64,000 nucleotides of DNA from Pogostemon cablin (GCA_023678885.1 CM042955.1:21153835-21217834), one strand, 5' to 3'. Positions 12,531 to 25,109 are shown, counted from the first letter of the stretch. Program-made: numbers and translations. Notes: a model not told the origin generated them from the letters alone.

Positions 12531-13159
12531 ATTTTTTTTGAAAGCAAACAAACGAGCATATATTAAGAAGAATAGGAACAAGAGCTATCGAGAAGTTCAT
12601 CCACAAAGTGAGGAGGCTCGACCCAACAATGGGGGCTCGCGATAGACCGCGAAGCCCGAGCTATGCAATGTGCCACAGAGTTGACAGTACGACGAATAAG
12701 ATTAACAGAATAAAAATTGCTCAATGAAAGTAATTTTTTAGATTCAGAGATAAAATCACCAAATACCACTTCTCCACATTATTTCTAGAGATCGCATCGT
12801 GGACTATCTTAGCATTCACTTCAAATATGACCCGATCGAAGCCAAGTTCCTTAATCCATGACAAGGCCTCATGAAGGCCCAAGGCTTCACCTTCATCAAC
12901 TCTAAGAGAACCAGGGATCACCACTGATTTTTCGGCCAATCATCTCGAATCGCCATGCCTATACCAATCTCCGAAGTGTCATAAAAAAAGCTGCATCAGA
13001 ATTGATTTTCAGAAAGGAGGTTGGAGGTTTATGCAATGAATTGCAGGTTTCATTAGTGCTACTCTTAATAAGAACCTATCTAGTAGAACTCCAATATGTG
13101 AGGGAACTTCTTGCTGAAAAAATAGCTCTTGCAGTCGGTTCCCTTAGTCTATCCCATAC
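12531..13159 (-). pseudogene. LINE-derived RNase H domain relic
   Basis: Read on the minus strand the segment gives, in shifted frames, the pieces of the plant LINE-associated RNase H domain: PPTSFLKINSDAAFF, then GMAIRDDWP, then RVDEGEALGLHEALSWIKEL with FDRVIFEVNAKIVHDAI, then RRTVNSVAHCIARASRS and a PPHFVDELL tail. At least two frame changes separate them, so it is non-functional. A T-run at 12531-12540 on the plus strand would be the poly(A) end of a minus-strand LINE. The LTR element starting at 13160 is inserted into its 5' side. Confidence 0.75.
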
Positions 13160-13720
13160 TGATCGGCATGCTATTCACCTAGAAATATGGGCTTAATTGC
13201 ATGAATTTACTTGGATTTAATTGGATTAAATTTAATAATTAAGTATGATTTTAATGAAAATACTATTAATTGCTTGATTACTTGGAGATAGGTGTTTTTG
13301 TGTATTTTTGCAGAAAATTGGTGTTTTTGAGCTTGAAAGAGCGATGGAAGAAACGGGAATTAAATTAGGATGAAAATATGAAAAAAAATATTTGCAGCTG
13401 AAAAGACAACATATTTGAAGATAGCTACAACAACACTTTTTTTTGGTGTTGAGAAAAGTGAGCATAGACAACAGTTCAAAGCGTTGTTTTTTAGAGTCTC
13501 GAAAGTGTTGTCGTAGTAGCAGAACAGAGCGTAAGATACTGTAAGAGAAAATCGATCGAGTTTTACATTCCTCGATCGAATTTTTAAAGAAATGCGCCAC
13601 GTCACCCTATTCTTCTGTTCTGCTTTTCACGCAAGATGCGTGCTGATGGGCTCGCTGAAGATGGGCCAGCAGCCAGCTTGATGGGCCTGCGCAAGGATAG
13701 GCAAGATGGGCCAGCAACGC

Positions 13721-13784
13721 TCTGGTGAGGAATCGAACCAGCGACCTCACGGCTTCATGCGCGCGCCTTGAACCGCTTGGACAA
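13721..13784 (-). other. tRNA-like segment inside the 5' LTR
   Basis: On the minus strand TCCAAGCGGTTCAAGGC (A-box-like) is followed after about 25 bases by GGTTCGATTCC (a good B-box), in the order and rough spacing of a Pol III promoter in a tRNA. The arms do not pair well, so it is at best a tRNA-derived relic. The 3' LTR has lost the B-box part. Confidence 0.35.
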
Positions 13785-13935
13785 AACTGGGTTTTGGTTA
13801 TGAACCGTACAGAAATATACTTATATCAATTTCATGAATTCGATTTTTAAGCCTAGAGAGCCTATTTTCTCCATTAAAACCCATTTGTCCCTTAAGCCCA
13901 TCATCCAAAATGTTTCCCTAATTCCTTGAGCCTCC

Positions 13936-14061
<126 letters not shown>

Positions 14062-15101
14062 TCATTCTCATCTTTGCTCACCAATCCCAACTCTCCAACT
14101 CCAAATTTCCATTTTCTTCACTTTTGGAGGCCACCACACCACCATTCTTCATCCAAAAGAGATCTCCACTAGTTGAGATTCATTCCCTTTGGGGGAGGAA
14201 TCCATTTTTATTTTAATATTTTTCTAGATTAGGATTTTATTGCTTTCAAAGAAGGTAGAGACACCAAGGAGGAGATGATCTTCATGAATGTAAAATTTCA
14301 TTAAGGTGTAATCTAATCCTACTTATTATCTTTCTATTTTCTATGTTTTGGTGGTCGATTGAAATCATGATTATTGATTAATTTATGAAAATGTCTTGAT
14401 TGAAATCCCGGCTTTGATTAGGTTTTATTTATGAAATTCACATGCATTGTAGTAATATGAAATTTATGTCTTTGATATTAGTGCATTGTGATTAAGTTGT
14501 GTATTGTGTATCGACATGTTTTATCGTTGCTTTACCCTTAGTTGTTTTGCATGATTATCATATGTGAGTTTCTTCCATTTATTACATGTGGGTTTAATAT
14601 AAGGGGAGCCTAGCCAAGGAGTCCTTATGTTTAGAACAACATAAATGAACACTAGTGAGATCACTTGTACCCGAGGATTAAACTAGTGAAAGGAACCCCA
14701 TCCATACGAACATAGTACCTTGAAGGGAATTGCAAGTAGGATCGATCCTAAAATCTTTTTAGGGGTTGTGAAAACAATCTACATCCTATTCACCCTGGCC
14801 ATTGGGGATAGGTGGAAATCGTGATCTCCCTTACCATGATTTGCTTAAAAATAAAAAAACAATTAAAGATATTGGATGATTGATTATATGATTGTATCAT
14901 GAAAACTACTATGTCATTGAAAATCCAAAAATATTATAATTAGATTTACTTTTCCATGCATTTTATTTTCATTTATTTTTAAACCTCCTATTCGATAGTC
15001 CCTAACTAATCACGATGCTATACCTAAAAGCCATGAATCCTAAATTCACTTGGGTTCGATAATTTGTTGCTTGGTCGCTCCGACTAAAACGAACAATCAA
15101 A

Positions 15102-15118
15102 TGGCGCCTTTGTCGGGA
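15102..15118 (+). other. Primer binding site of the LARD element
   Basis: TGGCGCCTTTGTCGGGA begins two bases after the 5' LTR. This resembles the TGGCGCCGTTGCCGGGG class of site seen in plant Athila/Tat elements. Confidence 0.75.
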
Positions 15119-16825
15119 AATTTAGTTGTATTTGTGACTTTGGGTTCGTTGAATGGTTAGGATAGGGACTTTTTTTGCTTTGATTTATTTTTCATTTTAT
15201 GGTTGTGTTTGTAGGGACTAAAACGTGGAGCCATGGTATTGGCCTTGAAGAGTAAAGGAGTGGTGCAAATTGAGGTAACAAACATCTTCTCAACTTAAAT
15301 TTGACTTTATCTAATTTAAGTTTGGGGGGTATGTCGTCTTTGTTACTTGACTTTTCTACGGTTTAAATCATAAAATTGCATCCATGAACTCCTACTTGAG
15401 CATATTGCACCGGCGCACGTATAAGTTCTTACTCTTTTCTTTGGCACATATTTTCTCCTTTTTTTGTTGTTTTTGATTTTTTTTCGTGCTTTTCTTGCTT
15501 TTTCTTAGTTTCAATAAGAGAAAATCTTTCTTGGCTCTCTTGTGCTTCATTGTGAGAATTTTTGAGACTATGATTTTTGGTTGAAACATGTGACTTGATG
15601 GATATTTTTTGTGTACTTGTTGAGTTATGGTTTGTGCTTGTTTCGTGTTGCCTTTCACTACTATAAGCCCGTGAGCTTTTGAGCCTTAAAATCATTAAAT
15701 CAAATGGTTTTTCCTTTCTTGTGTGTGCATCATTCTTTTATGTGCATTCTAAAACTTGCCATTGTGTCTTCTTGAAGCTATGTATATGTGTGAAGATTAT
15801 TGAAAATGATTTAAGGTCATCTTTGTTTTGACAAGTCACTTAACCAAATCGATCCTACCAAATGAAATCATATCGTAGTTTGCCCCCTTGAGCTTATTAT
15901 CCTTATTTCTTTGGCAACCTACAAATTTATCCATTTTATTCATATTTTATATCCTAATCACCTTTGTTGATTAGTAGAGGATTAATGGGGACAAAGTGGT
16001 TGTATTGAGCTTACAAGAGAGTTTGGAAAGAGAAAAATGGTGAAAGTGAAATAAATGAGGCAGAAAAGATAAAAAAAAATGGAGGTTGTGTGAAAAGAAA
16101 AATTGAGTGAAGCTTGTATAAAAGAAGCATAAAGGAGCTCTACTAGAAAAATGGAAAGAGAGCCCTTGAGAAAAAGAGAAAAAAAAACTCAATAGTAGTG
16201 GAAAAAGAGAAGAAAAATGTTCTTTAGTTTGTTGGATGACTAAATTCTATTTTTGATTAAGGTTGAAAAAAGAGAAAAAGTGGGAATGAGAGTTGAGGCT
16301 ACCAACCAACTTGAATTATTCACTAATTTGAGAAAAGAGAGAGTGAGAGTTGATAATGGCTGTCAATTTAAATTCTCTACTAATCATGAGCTTACTTTTT
16401 CTGAATATTTTTCCTACCCAATACCAAATAGCCTACATTACAACCCCATATAAAGACCTTATTGATTCAATAATTAACTCACATACAAGTGGTGGAGAGC
16501 TTAGACTTTTGGCAAGCATAAGGTAATCACATACATTTGAATCGATTTTTGAGAGTATACACCTCTCCCGTACACTTCCTTTGAGTGTGAGAGTAATGCA
16601 AAATTTTGAAAGGAGTAGTGAATGTCTCACTTACTTGCATATTTCCTAAACTTAACTTGTATACATTTAAATTGATGTCTTGTCACTTGTTTTGATTGAA
16701 TTGAAATGGTTTTGAAATGACTAAATCTCATTGATATCTTGATTCAATTCTAGGTGAATTCCCCTCTTCGTCCTTTCTTTTCTTTCGTTACTCGGGGACG
16801 AGCAACACTTTAAGTTTGGGGGGTT
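15119..16825 (+). other. Non-coding interior of the LARD element
   Basis: Contains short purine-rich ORFs on the minus strand (15392-15695, Lys/Gln-rich) and AGAGAAAAA-type stretches at 16000-16350, without retrotransposon motifs. It ends in the polypurine tract TTTAAGTTTGGGGGG at about 16810-16824. Confidence 0.7.
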
Positions 16826-17455
16826 TGATCAGCGTGAAATTCACCTAGAATTATGGGCTTAATTGCATGAATTTACTTGAATTTAATTGGATTTAATTTA
16901 ATAATTAAGCATGATTTTAATGAAAATACTATTAATTGCTTGATTACTTGGAGATGGGTATTTTTGTGTATTTTTGTAGAAAAATTGGTGTTTTTGAGCT
17001 TGAAAGAGCGATGGAAGAAACGGGAATTAAATTAGGATGAAAACAAGAAAAAAGATGATTGCAGCTGAAAAGACAACACATTTGAATAGGGCAACGACAA
17101 CACTTTTTCTTGGTGTTGAGAAAAGTGAGCATAGACAACAGTTCAAAGTGTTGTCTTTTAGAGTCTCGGAAGTGTTCTCGTAGGAGCAAAACAGAGCGTA
17201 AGATTCTTTAAGAGAAACTCGATCGAGTTTTATATTCCTCGATCGAATTTTTAAAGAAATGCGCCACGTCACCCTCATGCGCGCGCCTTGAACCGCTTGG
17301 ACACAACCGGGTTTTGGTTATGAACCGTACGAAAATATACTTATATCAATTTTCTGGATTCGATTTTTAAGCCCAAAAAGCCCATTTTCTCCATTAAAAC
17401 CCATTTCTCCCTTAAGCCCATCATCCAAAATGTTGCCCTAATTCCTTGAGCCTCC

Positions 17456-17553
<98 letters not shown>

Positions 17554-18177
17554 TCCTTCTCATCTTTGCTCACCAATCCCAACTCTCCAACTCCAAATTT
17601 ATATTTTCTTCACTTTTGGAGGCCACCACACCACCACTCTTCATTCAAGAGAGATCTCCACTAGTTGAGATTCCTTCCCTTTGGGGGAGGAATCCATTTT
17701 AGTTTTAGTATTTTTTTAGATTAGGATTTTATTGCTCTCAAAGAAGGTGAAGGCACCAAGGAGGAGATGATCTTAATGAATGTAAAATTTCATTAAGGTG
17801 TGATCTAATCCTACTAATTATCTTTCTATTTTCTATGTTTTGGTGGTCGATTGAAATCTTGATTATTGATTAATTTATGAAAATGTCTTGATTGAATTTT
17901 CGGCTTTGATTAGGTTTTATTTATGAAATTCACATGCCTTGTAGTGATATGCAGGGGCGGATGTATGTGGGGGCAGCCCCGGGCTCAAGCCCAGTGCTGC
18001 CCCCGAAAAGTCCATTATATCATATGTAAATAATTTATAAATAATTTGTATTTTTATGTTTAGCCCACCCCAAAAATATTTTCAGCCCACCTAAATGAAG
18101 CTAAAAAATAAATATATCTTCTTTCTTCTTTGTGTTTTTAAGTTTAGTCCAATCCAAAAATATTTTAAGCCCACTGA

Positions 18178-18219
<42 letters not shown>

Positions 18220-18935
18220 TTTTAATTATTATTTTTTATTTTCTTCAATAAACTTAGCCCACCCCACCCTAGTTTTCTGGATCCGCCCCTGGTGATATGA
18301 GATTTATGTCTTTGATATTAGTGCATTGTGATTAAGTTGTGTATTGTGTATCGGCATGTCTTGTCGTTGCTTTATCCTTAGTTGTTTTGCATGATTATCA
18401 TATGTGAGTTTCTTCCATTTATTACATGTGGATTTAATATAAGGGGAGTCTAGCCAAGAAGTCCTTTTGTTTAGAACAACATAAATGAACACTAGTGAGA
18501 TCACTTGTGCCCGATGATTAAACTAGTGAAGGGAACCCCATCCATACGAACATGGTACCTTGAGGGAATTGCAAGTAGGATTGATCCTAGGAGCTTTTTA
18601 GGGGTTGTGAAAATAATCTACATCCTATTCACCATGGTCATTGGGGATAGGTGGAAATCGTGATCGCCCTTACCATGATTTGCTTAAAAATGAAAAACAA
18701 TTAAAGATGTTGGATGATTGATTATATGAGTGTCATGAAAACTACTATGGCATTGAAAATCCAAAAATATTGTAATTAGATTTACTTTTCCATGCATTTT
18801 ATTTTCTTTTATTTTTAAACTTCCTATTCGATCGTCCTTAACTAATCACGATGCTATACCTAAAAGCCATGAATCCTAAATTCGCTTGGATTCGATATTT
18901 TGTTGCTTGGTCGCCCTGACTATAGCGACCAATCA
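16826..18935 (+). repeat. 3' LTR of the LARD element
   Basis: 2,110 bp. Relative to the 5' LTR it carries a 340 bp MITE plus 8 bp duplication, lacks a 146 bp block and has a shorter TA tract (17458-17551). These differences account for the whole length difference. Confidence 0.9.
17952..18291. mobile_element. hAT-type MITE inside the 3' LTR
   Basis: TIRs CAGGGGCGGAT and ATCCGCCCCTG, flanked by the perfect 8 bp duplication GTGATATG (17944-17951 and 18292-18299), as expected for the hAT superfamily. The 5' LTR shows the empty site. 340 bp, no transposase; a TA run lies near its centre. Confidence 0.9.
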
Positions 18936-18940
18936 CATAC

Positions 18941-19197
18941 CACAAGGGAATATTAAATTATATGAAAATATATATTGCTCTATAATGCGAAATTTACGAC
19001 GACTACAACATTTCCTTCTTCAATGAGCTTAAAGCAAAAATACATGATAAGGAATTAGGATTATGAAGCAAAAGTAAACTTATTTAAAACAAGATCAAGA
19101 AAGCATCCATGGTAAAATACAAATATACAAATATTTCACCAATCTTTTATAAACATTAAATTATAAAGGGAAAAAAAAAGGAATTATGAGATGAAAT
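18941..19197. other. AT-rich spacer and presumed 3' UTR of the glutaredoxin-like gene
   Basis: No separate feature. The convergent side of the minus-strand gene would carry its 3' UTR here; no clear polyadenylation signal was assigned. Confidence 0.5.
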
Positions 19198-20274
19198 TCA
19201 AAGACAAGCTGGACAGTAAACCAATCCATTCTCGTTGCACTCTCCACACCTCTCTTTCTTATCCCCAACTATTATCTTACAACTCCCACCACACTCCAAA
19301 CACGGCACAAACCTCGCCCCCCCACACCCCCCACACCCCATCCTACCCACCCCCCTCTCCACCCGTGCCCAATTCAGAATCCGACTCAGCCGACCCGTTT
19401 CGTTCAAACCCACCACCTCCTCCACCCCACCGATGTACCTCCCCTTCACAAACACCCTCGGCACCGCCGCCTCCTCCCCCAGCAACTCGCGCAACTCGCT
19501 CAGGAACCGGCCGTCCAGCGCCACGTCCCGCTCGTCGAACACCACTTGGTGGATCTCCAGCAGCTGCTTCACCCGGCTGCAGTCCTCGTACGTCCGCCGC
19601 ACGCCGCCCAGAGAGGTGGTGTAGAACACCACCGAGTCGTCCCCACCCGGTGGGCAGATATCCTCGAAGTCACTCAGTGGGTTGCGCCTCACGAAACCCG
19701 CCGATTTACCTTCCTTCTCTCTCTCCAATCTGTCCCTCACGATGAACATGTTTTCCTTCAATGATTTGGGTACCTCCACGGGTAACCCGTTTCCCACCGA
19801 CTCGGTTTTCACTGGGTTGACTCTCCTCAACTCACTCTGCTTCTTCGACGAGTTCACCGGCTTCGATTCACTCGGCTTGGAAGATATTTTCGCCTCCAGC
19901 TCCTCGAGTGTGTGAAAAGAGGTGTTCTTACGCAGCGGCGTGTTCTGATTTGCAGCTGAGCCATCTGCGGGAAATTGTTTGGAATTGATCTCCGGCGGCG
20001 GTGGAAGCGCCGGAACGGTGTTGAGCGTTGGCTTCAGATCTTCCAACGCTTTACTGACTTCTTCCCAGGAGCGAGGAGCGTCTTCAATGGCGTTGAGCTT
20101 CTCGAGAAGGGGGGCCGGCACGTGTGAGGGCTTGTCATCGTGCGACTCCTCGGTGACGCCGTCCTTCACCCACGGCTCCTCGATGGCGTAGACGTCGAAC
20201 AGGGCAAAACTCGCCGGCGCCGGACGGTAGACGTCGACGGTGGCCTCAATTCTCTTGGAAGAGGCGCACCCCAT
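19198..20274 (-). CDS. Glutaredoxin-like protein with C-terminal Cys-rich zinc module
   Basis: An intronless 358-codon gene. The N-terminus MGCASSK is a strong N-myristoylation signal with an adjacent Cys for palmitoylation, so membrane attachment is likely. Residues 20-200 are low-complexity and probably disordered. From residue 213 (DSVVFYTTSLGGVRRTYEDC) a glutaredoxin fold follows, with the cis-Pro loop AVPRVFVKGRYIGG and a GGVEEV segment. The usual CPYC-type active site is replaced by TSLGG, as in the plant At5g39865/At3g28850 group, so oxidoreductase activity is doubtful. The C-terminus has four CxxC pairs (CGGC 314, CLEC 325, CGEC 343, CPAC 354), resembling a DnaJ-type zinc finger. The gene looks intact and is far more GC-rich than its surroundings. 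Function is not known; group membership is confident. Confidence 0.92.
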   Translation of the reverse strand: MGCASSKRIEATVDVYRPAPASFALFDVYAIEEPWVKDGVTEESHDDKPSHVPAPLLEKLNAIEDAPRSWEEVSKALEDLKPTLNTVPALPPPPEINSKQFPADGSAANQNTPLRKNTSFHTLEELEAKISSKPSESKPVNSSKKQSELRRVNPVKTESVGNGLPVEVPKSLKENMFIVRDRLEREKEGKSAGFVRRNPLSDFEDICPPGGDDSVVFYTTSLGGVRRTYEDCSRVKQLLEIHQVVFDERDVALDGRFLSELRELLGEEAAVPRVFVKGRYIGGVEEVVGLNETGRLSRILNWARVERGVGRMGCGGCGGARFVPCLECGGSCKIIVGDKKERCGECNENGLVYCPACL

Positions 20275-20349
20275 GTTTTAGCAGAGATTTTATTTTGGAG
20301 GGAATCGAGTGAAGTGAAACAGAGGTGTTTGATAAAATGTTTCAATGAA

Positions 20350-20360
20350 ATTGTATTTAT
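20350..20360 (-). promoter_or_regulatory. Possible TATA box of the glutaredoxin-like gene
   Basis: Minus-strand CATAAATACA lies about 80 bases upstream of the ATG at 20274, a plausible distance for a TATA element with a short leader. Confidence 0.4.
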
Positions 20361-20399
20361 GAATAAAAGGTTTATCTTTATTGTTATTATTATTGGTTG

Positions 20400-22276
20400 A
20401 AATTATTTTATTTTGTGTGATTCTTAGCAGCCATTAATTTGTTTGTGGTTTAGTACCTCTCAAATGGTCCATCTCTAAAAGAAGACAATATTCCAAATGT
20501 GGAGAATGATAAGACACGTGGCTTTTTTAGATACTTTTATTTCAATATCTATTTAAATTTTGTGATGTATATATTTTTCTTACACTAGATTAAATTGCTA
20601 AACATATTATCCTCTACACATCGAAGCTTCAATTGAGGTCTGAGCATCACATATTTCTAATTATTTTTTCTGGTAATTAATAATGTAATATTTGTAGTGG
20701 TAAATTGTGACAAACCTAAAAGATGATACTGTGAATTTTTTATTTTGTACTGCCTAATATTAATTGCTAGAATATATTTTCTTCTCCGCAAACATTTGTA
20801 TGATGATCAAAAGTGATAGTTAGAAGTGGCAAAATGAATTAATTTATAACAATTCCTAGTATAAATAAAAAAAATGATAATATTTTTAATAAAAATTTAA
20901 TAGGAATAATATCTTCAATAAAAATAATATAATTATTAATAAAATGTAAAATGATCTTACTATTTTAAACAAGTGTTGCTCCTTCTCAGTTAATTAACGC
21001 ATACGGATCACATAAATTTAAAGATGCAGTAAAAAAAGTGCCTTATATATCTCAATATTATTATTTTACTGTGATTGCATGTTTTGAAGAAGGTATACTC
21101 TATTGTAAGATAAATTATAAAGAGACGGGTCATAAGACGAACGAATTTAATAAATTATTCATTAATTTAATAATAATTTATAATGTAATTATAGTTACTC
21201 AATTATTTAATTTTATGAGATCATCCAAATAATTTATCTAAATTTGAAAGTTCTTTACTCATTCTGAACATATAAACAAATTTACTAGGAATCCCTTTTG
21301 GTATTCCTCTAAAATTTGGAAGTTCTTTCCTCATAATTGATCAAACAAATATAAGTAGGGTAAAAAAAAGAAAGAAAGAGAGAGTGAAAAAAATAATAAT
21401 TTCATAATCATTCTACACATATCATGCTAGTTCATATAGTAATTACTTGTGTTAGTGTAGAGTATGTGCACAAAGTTTACTATAATTTACTATAATTGAT
21501 GTAAAATATAAGAATAATTTTCATTTTTGCGAAGAGATTAGAGAATGAATGGAAGTAACAAAAGGGATATCACGAGCCACAAGTTGAAGCTGATCAAATT
21601 TGTTGTTGATAAAAAGACGTGCAATATTTTAATTCCAAAATCTCTTTTGGATAAGATATATTTCATTTAATTTTATTTTATTTAATTTTTTCTGTATTTA
21701 ACCAACACAATAATACAAGGACCCCCCATGATATAATCCTTACAAGTGTGTAGTCAATAATCTCATAAATTGGAGAAAAATGCATTTTAAGGATAGTAAT
21801 TTTGGTAATATGCACCATTGTTTGAAAGCTATCTCATCGATTGAGCTTAGACATTGTCAAGGATAGGACATTCACTCATTCATTAAATAAGAATAGTAAA
21901 TTCGAATCCGATTAAAATAACTTTAAAAAAGTTGTAAAATATTCTAATAGAATCGTGATGTCTATGGATTTTTTTAAAAAAAACTTTTCCTTTAGGTTAT
22001 GTGATTTATTATGTCCTTATGATTTAATAGTAATTTAATTTTAATATTATGATTGTAATTATACCTAAAAAATGGATCAGGATCACAAAGGCATCACGTA
22101 TAACTGAAATTAATAGAGTAACAACTGATTAATTAAATATTAAATATACACCTCTCTATTACCCTAAACTTTTAAATGAAGTAATAATAATTTAATAAGC
22201 TAAATCATGACCAAATGAAAGTTTGGTTCATACCTCACCGTGCCGCTCATTTATGTAAAGCGTGATATGTGTGGTG
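20400..22276. other. AT-rich intergenic DNA, nothing recognised
   Basis: About 1.9 kb with no supported gene. Short ORFs (for example 21038-21232) have no motif. It ends at the TGGTG target site of the Copia element. Confidence 0.55.
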
Positions 22277-22523
22277 TGTTAGAAGTTAAACTTGAATACA
22301 TGAATCCTTAATTATCTTTGAATACATGAATGTATTAATTGCATTCATGAATCTATCTTTATGTTTTGTTCATGTACACATCTAATAAGTGCCTCTATAT
22401 TCATCTATGTAGTAGTATAAATACCTTTGCAATGTAATCTTCAAAGTAAGTCATTTAGAATTCAAGAAATATATTTACAGTGACTTCCTCTTCCTCATAT
22501 TTTGAGCCTGCTACCTTCCAACA
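22277..22523 (+). repeat. 5' LTR of the Copia element
   Basis: TG...CA ends, with a TATA-like GTATAAATACC at about 22416. It differs from the 3' LTR by a 4-base indel and roughly half a dozen substitutions. Confidence 0.92.
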
Positions 22524-22526
22524 ATG

Positions 22527-22540
22527 TGGTATCTAGAGCC
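22527..22540 (+). other. Copia primer binding site
   Basis: TGGTATCTAGAGCC, three bases after the LTR, resembles the initiator-Met tRNA site TGGTATCAGAGC with a T inserted. Confidence 0.8.
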
Positions 22541-22541
22541 A

Positions 22542-23439
22542 ATGGCATCCAGATCAATTTCCTTCCAATACCCCATTCTTACCAAACTCAACTATGATAA
22601 TTAGGTAGTAAGAATGAAAGCAATACTTGGATCCCAACGAGTATGGGATAAGGATGGTTTTGTTGAACCTGCAGCGAATGCAGCACCACTAAATCAAGTT
22701 CAAAAGGAAGCTTTGAAGAAGGAACGAAAACGAGATCAGTGTGCTTCTACCATCATCCATTAAGGGTTGGATGAAGATATATTTGAGAGGATAGCCAATG
22801 AAACCACATCAAAGAAAGCATGGGATATACTTCAAAACTCCGTCGCGGGGGTAGATAAGGTGAAGAAGGTTCGACTTCAAACTTTAAGGACTGTGTTTGA
22901 GTCACTCTTGATGAAAGAAAGTGAAAGTATCTCTGATTACTTTACTAGACTTTTGGCTACTGTGAATCAAATGAAGAGGCTTGGAGAAACGATGATGGAT
23001 GTTCGCGTAGTTGAGAAGATACTACGCTCACTCAGTTCGAAGTTCAACTTCGTGGTGGCTGCTATAGAAGAATCCAAGAATTTGGATGCAATGACCATTG
23101 ATGAAGTAAACGGGTCATTACGAGCACATGAAGAAAGGATGAATCATGGCAAGCAAGAGCAATCAGAGCAAGTATTACAAGCAAAAATCAGTAGAAAAGA
23201 AAGAGAAAATCATTTCAGCAGGGGTCGGGGTCGAGGCCGAGGCAGAGGCAGAGGAAGAGGACGAGGATATGGACGTGGAAATGATCAAGGACGAGATGAG
23301 CAGCCTTCAAACTTTGAAAGAAGAAATCAAAATTCCACAAGAGGTCGTGGAAGAGGAAGAGGAACGGGAAGAGGTAACTATAATAGAAAAGATAAATCAC
23401 ATGTTAAATGTTATACTTGTGATAAGTATGGACATTATG
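22542..23439 (+). pseudogene. Copia gag, 5' part, broken
   Basis: The frame starts at ATG 22542 with MASRSIS. It holds the UBN2-type gag core (KKAWDILQNSVAGVDKVKK, then SDYFTRLLATVNQMKRLG), an Arg-Gly-rich stretch (about 23220-23390) and the first half of the CCHC knuckle (CYTCDKYGH). Two in-frame stops, TAG at 22602 and TAA at 22761, interrupt it. At 23440 the Gypsy LTR begins inside the knuckle. The gag frame resumes at 32224 after the insert. Confidence 0.9.
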
Positions 23440-25094
23440 TGTAACACCCAAAAAAACTTCAAGCCCAAGATCCGAATTCTTTTAAGCCCAACTTCTAAAG
23501 CCCATTAAGGAATCTCTACGCAGCGTGAAATAGAGAGGAGAGGAGATCTTATTTTTTAAATTTGCAGAATATCTCCAAATCTCGTCTTCACCCCATCACC
23601 CCACTAATTGGGACAAGATGTCATCTTTCAAATCTTTTCCATTCTTAGCTTCACTGCAAACGCATAATTACTCCCCACCTCATATTTTTCTCCTATTCTT
23701 CTCACATCAATATGCAGCGATGCAAATTCTCTCTCAAGGTAAAACATCTCCTCACTTTTCCTCCAAGAACAGATCGTTTTCTTTACGATTCCAGCCATAC
23801 ACTCAACTCTTTTCTTCTTAATCAACCATGACCCCGTTCTTTTCTTTTCATCCAAAAAAGAATATTTTCAGCAATCATTTCAAATCTTATTTACGTCTCT
23901 ACACTATAAGTTGCAGAATTTAGTTTTCTTACCAAGTTTTAGAAACACGTTTTGATCGTTCTTCCTTTTGTTATTGTTGAGTATAGGCAGCGAGGGTAGG
24001 GTGAGTTGAAGGAAATCGGAGATTTCGTTTTGCTAGATCAAGTGTTTAAGGTGGGATTTATTATGTCTTATTTATGTATTTAAAACCCTACATGATGTGA
24101 TTATACATAAACATGTTATGTTATCCATGAATTATTAAGTACAAGTCAAGGGTATTGAATCGCGATGCTTGCCAACATGGGTATTGAACCAAAAGGTGCT
24201 TACCAACATGATTTGAAATTTCAAATTACAAGTGTAAGAATTTCAGTTTCACTCGTAGCAGTGTTTGAATGATAAATAATGCGTAATTTATTTCACTGAG
24301 CGGTGGATTGCTCACTCCCCATGATTTACCCCCTTTTCAGGTTAGTGTGGCGGTAGCGTGCGAGCGGGGAGTGTTGAGCAAGAGGAGACTATAATAAATT
24401 TTAATAAATTTGCAGCCCTGTCTCGTTCTATTTTATCATGGCATGGATACACTATACATTTATTTTCGTACTGTTACAACATGTTTCGGTTTGCTACTCT
24501 GGGTCGAAACTGATGATCTTTAAGAACTTCTTTTAATAAAAATTTATTTGGTATTACATGTGTTGATTGATTTGTAATTAAAATAATAATAATTTTTGTG
24601 TGATTAGTGACTGACAGGTACTTATTTGTGCAAGTGTACATGCATACATTAATTGATTTTATTGAGGTGTAATATGTTACTGCATGTGTAAGTTTTAAGT
24701 TATAGATTGACAAGTCCTGCAAGTTTGTGTGTCAAATTGTGGGAAATAAACTTGTAGTTCTTTTCTAAAAAGGTCTTTGCTAAATACTCTCTTAATAAAA
24801 TTTAAGTTGCAAAAACTTAAAAGACTTAATCCTTAATTATTTTTTTTTATTTTACATTATTTGATCAAAGTATGTTGAAACTTATAGGACCAAAATCTTA
24901 TTTATCTTTTTTTTTCACATTGCATTAATCATATAAAGGTTGAATAAAACTTATGGGACTTGTTCCTTATTTTATTTCCTTTAGTTTTGTATTGTTCGCG
25001 AATTTAAATGTTTGGTCATGCCCCCTTTTTTTTAAAAGGTTTTCATTTAAGGATTTTACGTAGAAATAAGTATTTTTAAAATTGGGGTGTGACA
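23440..25094 (+). repeat. 5' LTR of the Gypsy element
   Basis: 1,655 bp. Compared with the 3' LTR, four differences were seen in the first ~113 bases. A few long minus-strand ORFs here recur in the 3' LTR and are LTR shadows, not genes. Confidence 0.93.
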
Positions 25095-25097
25095 GTT

Positions 25098-25109
25098 TGG
25101 TATCAGAGC
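25098..25109 (+). other. Gypsy primer binding site
   Basis: TGGTATCAGAGC, complementary to the 3' end of initiator Met tRNA, starts three bases after the LTR. Confidence 0.92.

Noticed and set aside
13232..13605. Overlapping minus-strand ORFs in the 5' LTR
   Set aside because: They recur in the 3' LTR (16944-17278) with different lengths, contain no motif and are LTR shadows.
19191..20400. Several plus-strand Pro- and Ser-rich ORFs
   Set aside because: They are antisense shadows of the GC-rich glutaredoxin-like gene.
23146..23508. Glu-rich ORF over the Copia gag
   Set aside because: It is the alternative frame of the Arg-Gly-rich gag segment.
23618..23855. ORFs on both strands in the Gypsy LTR
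   Set aside because: Duplicated exactly in the other LTR at about 30743-30980; no domain, within non-coding LTR.
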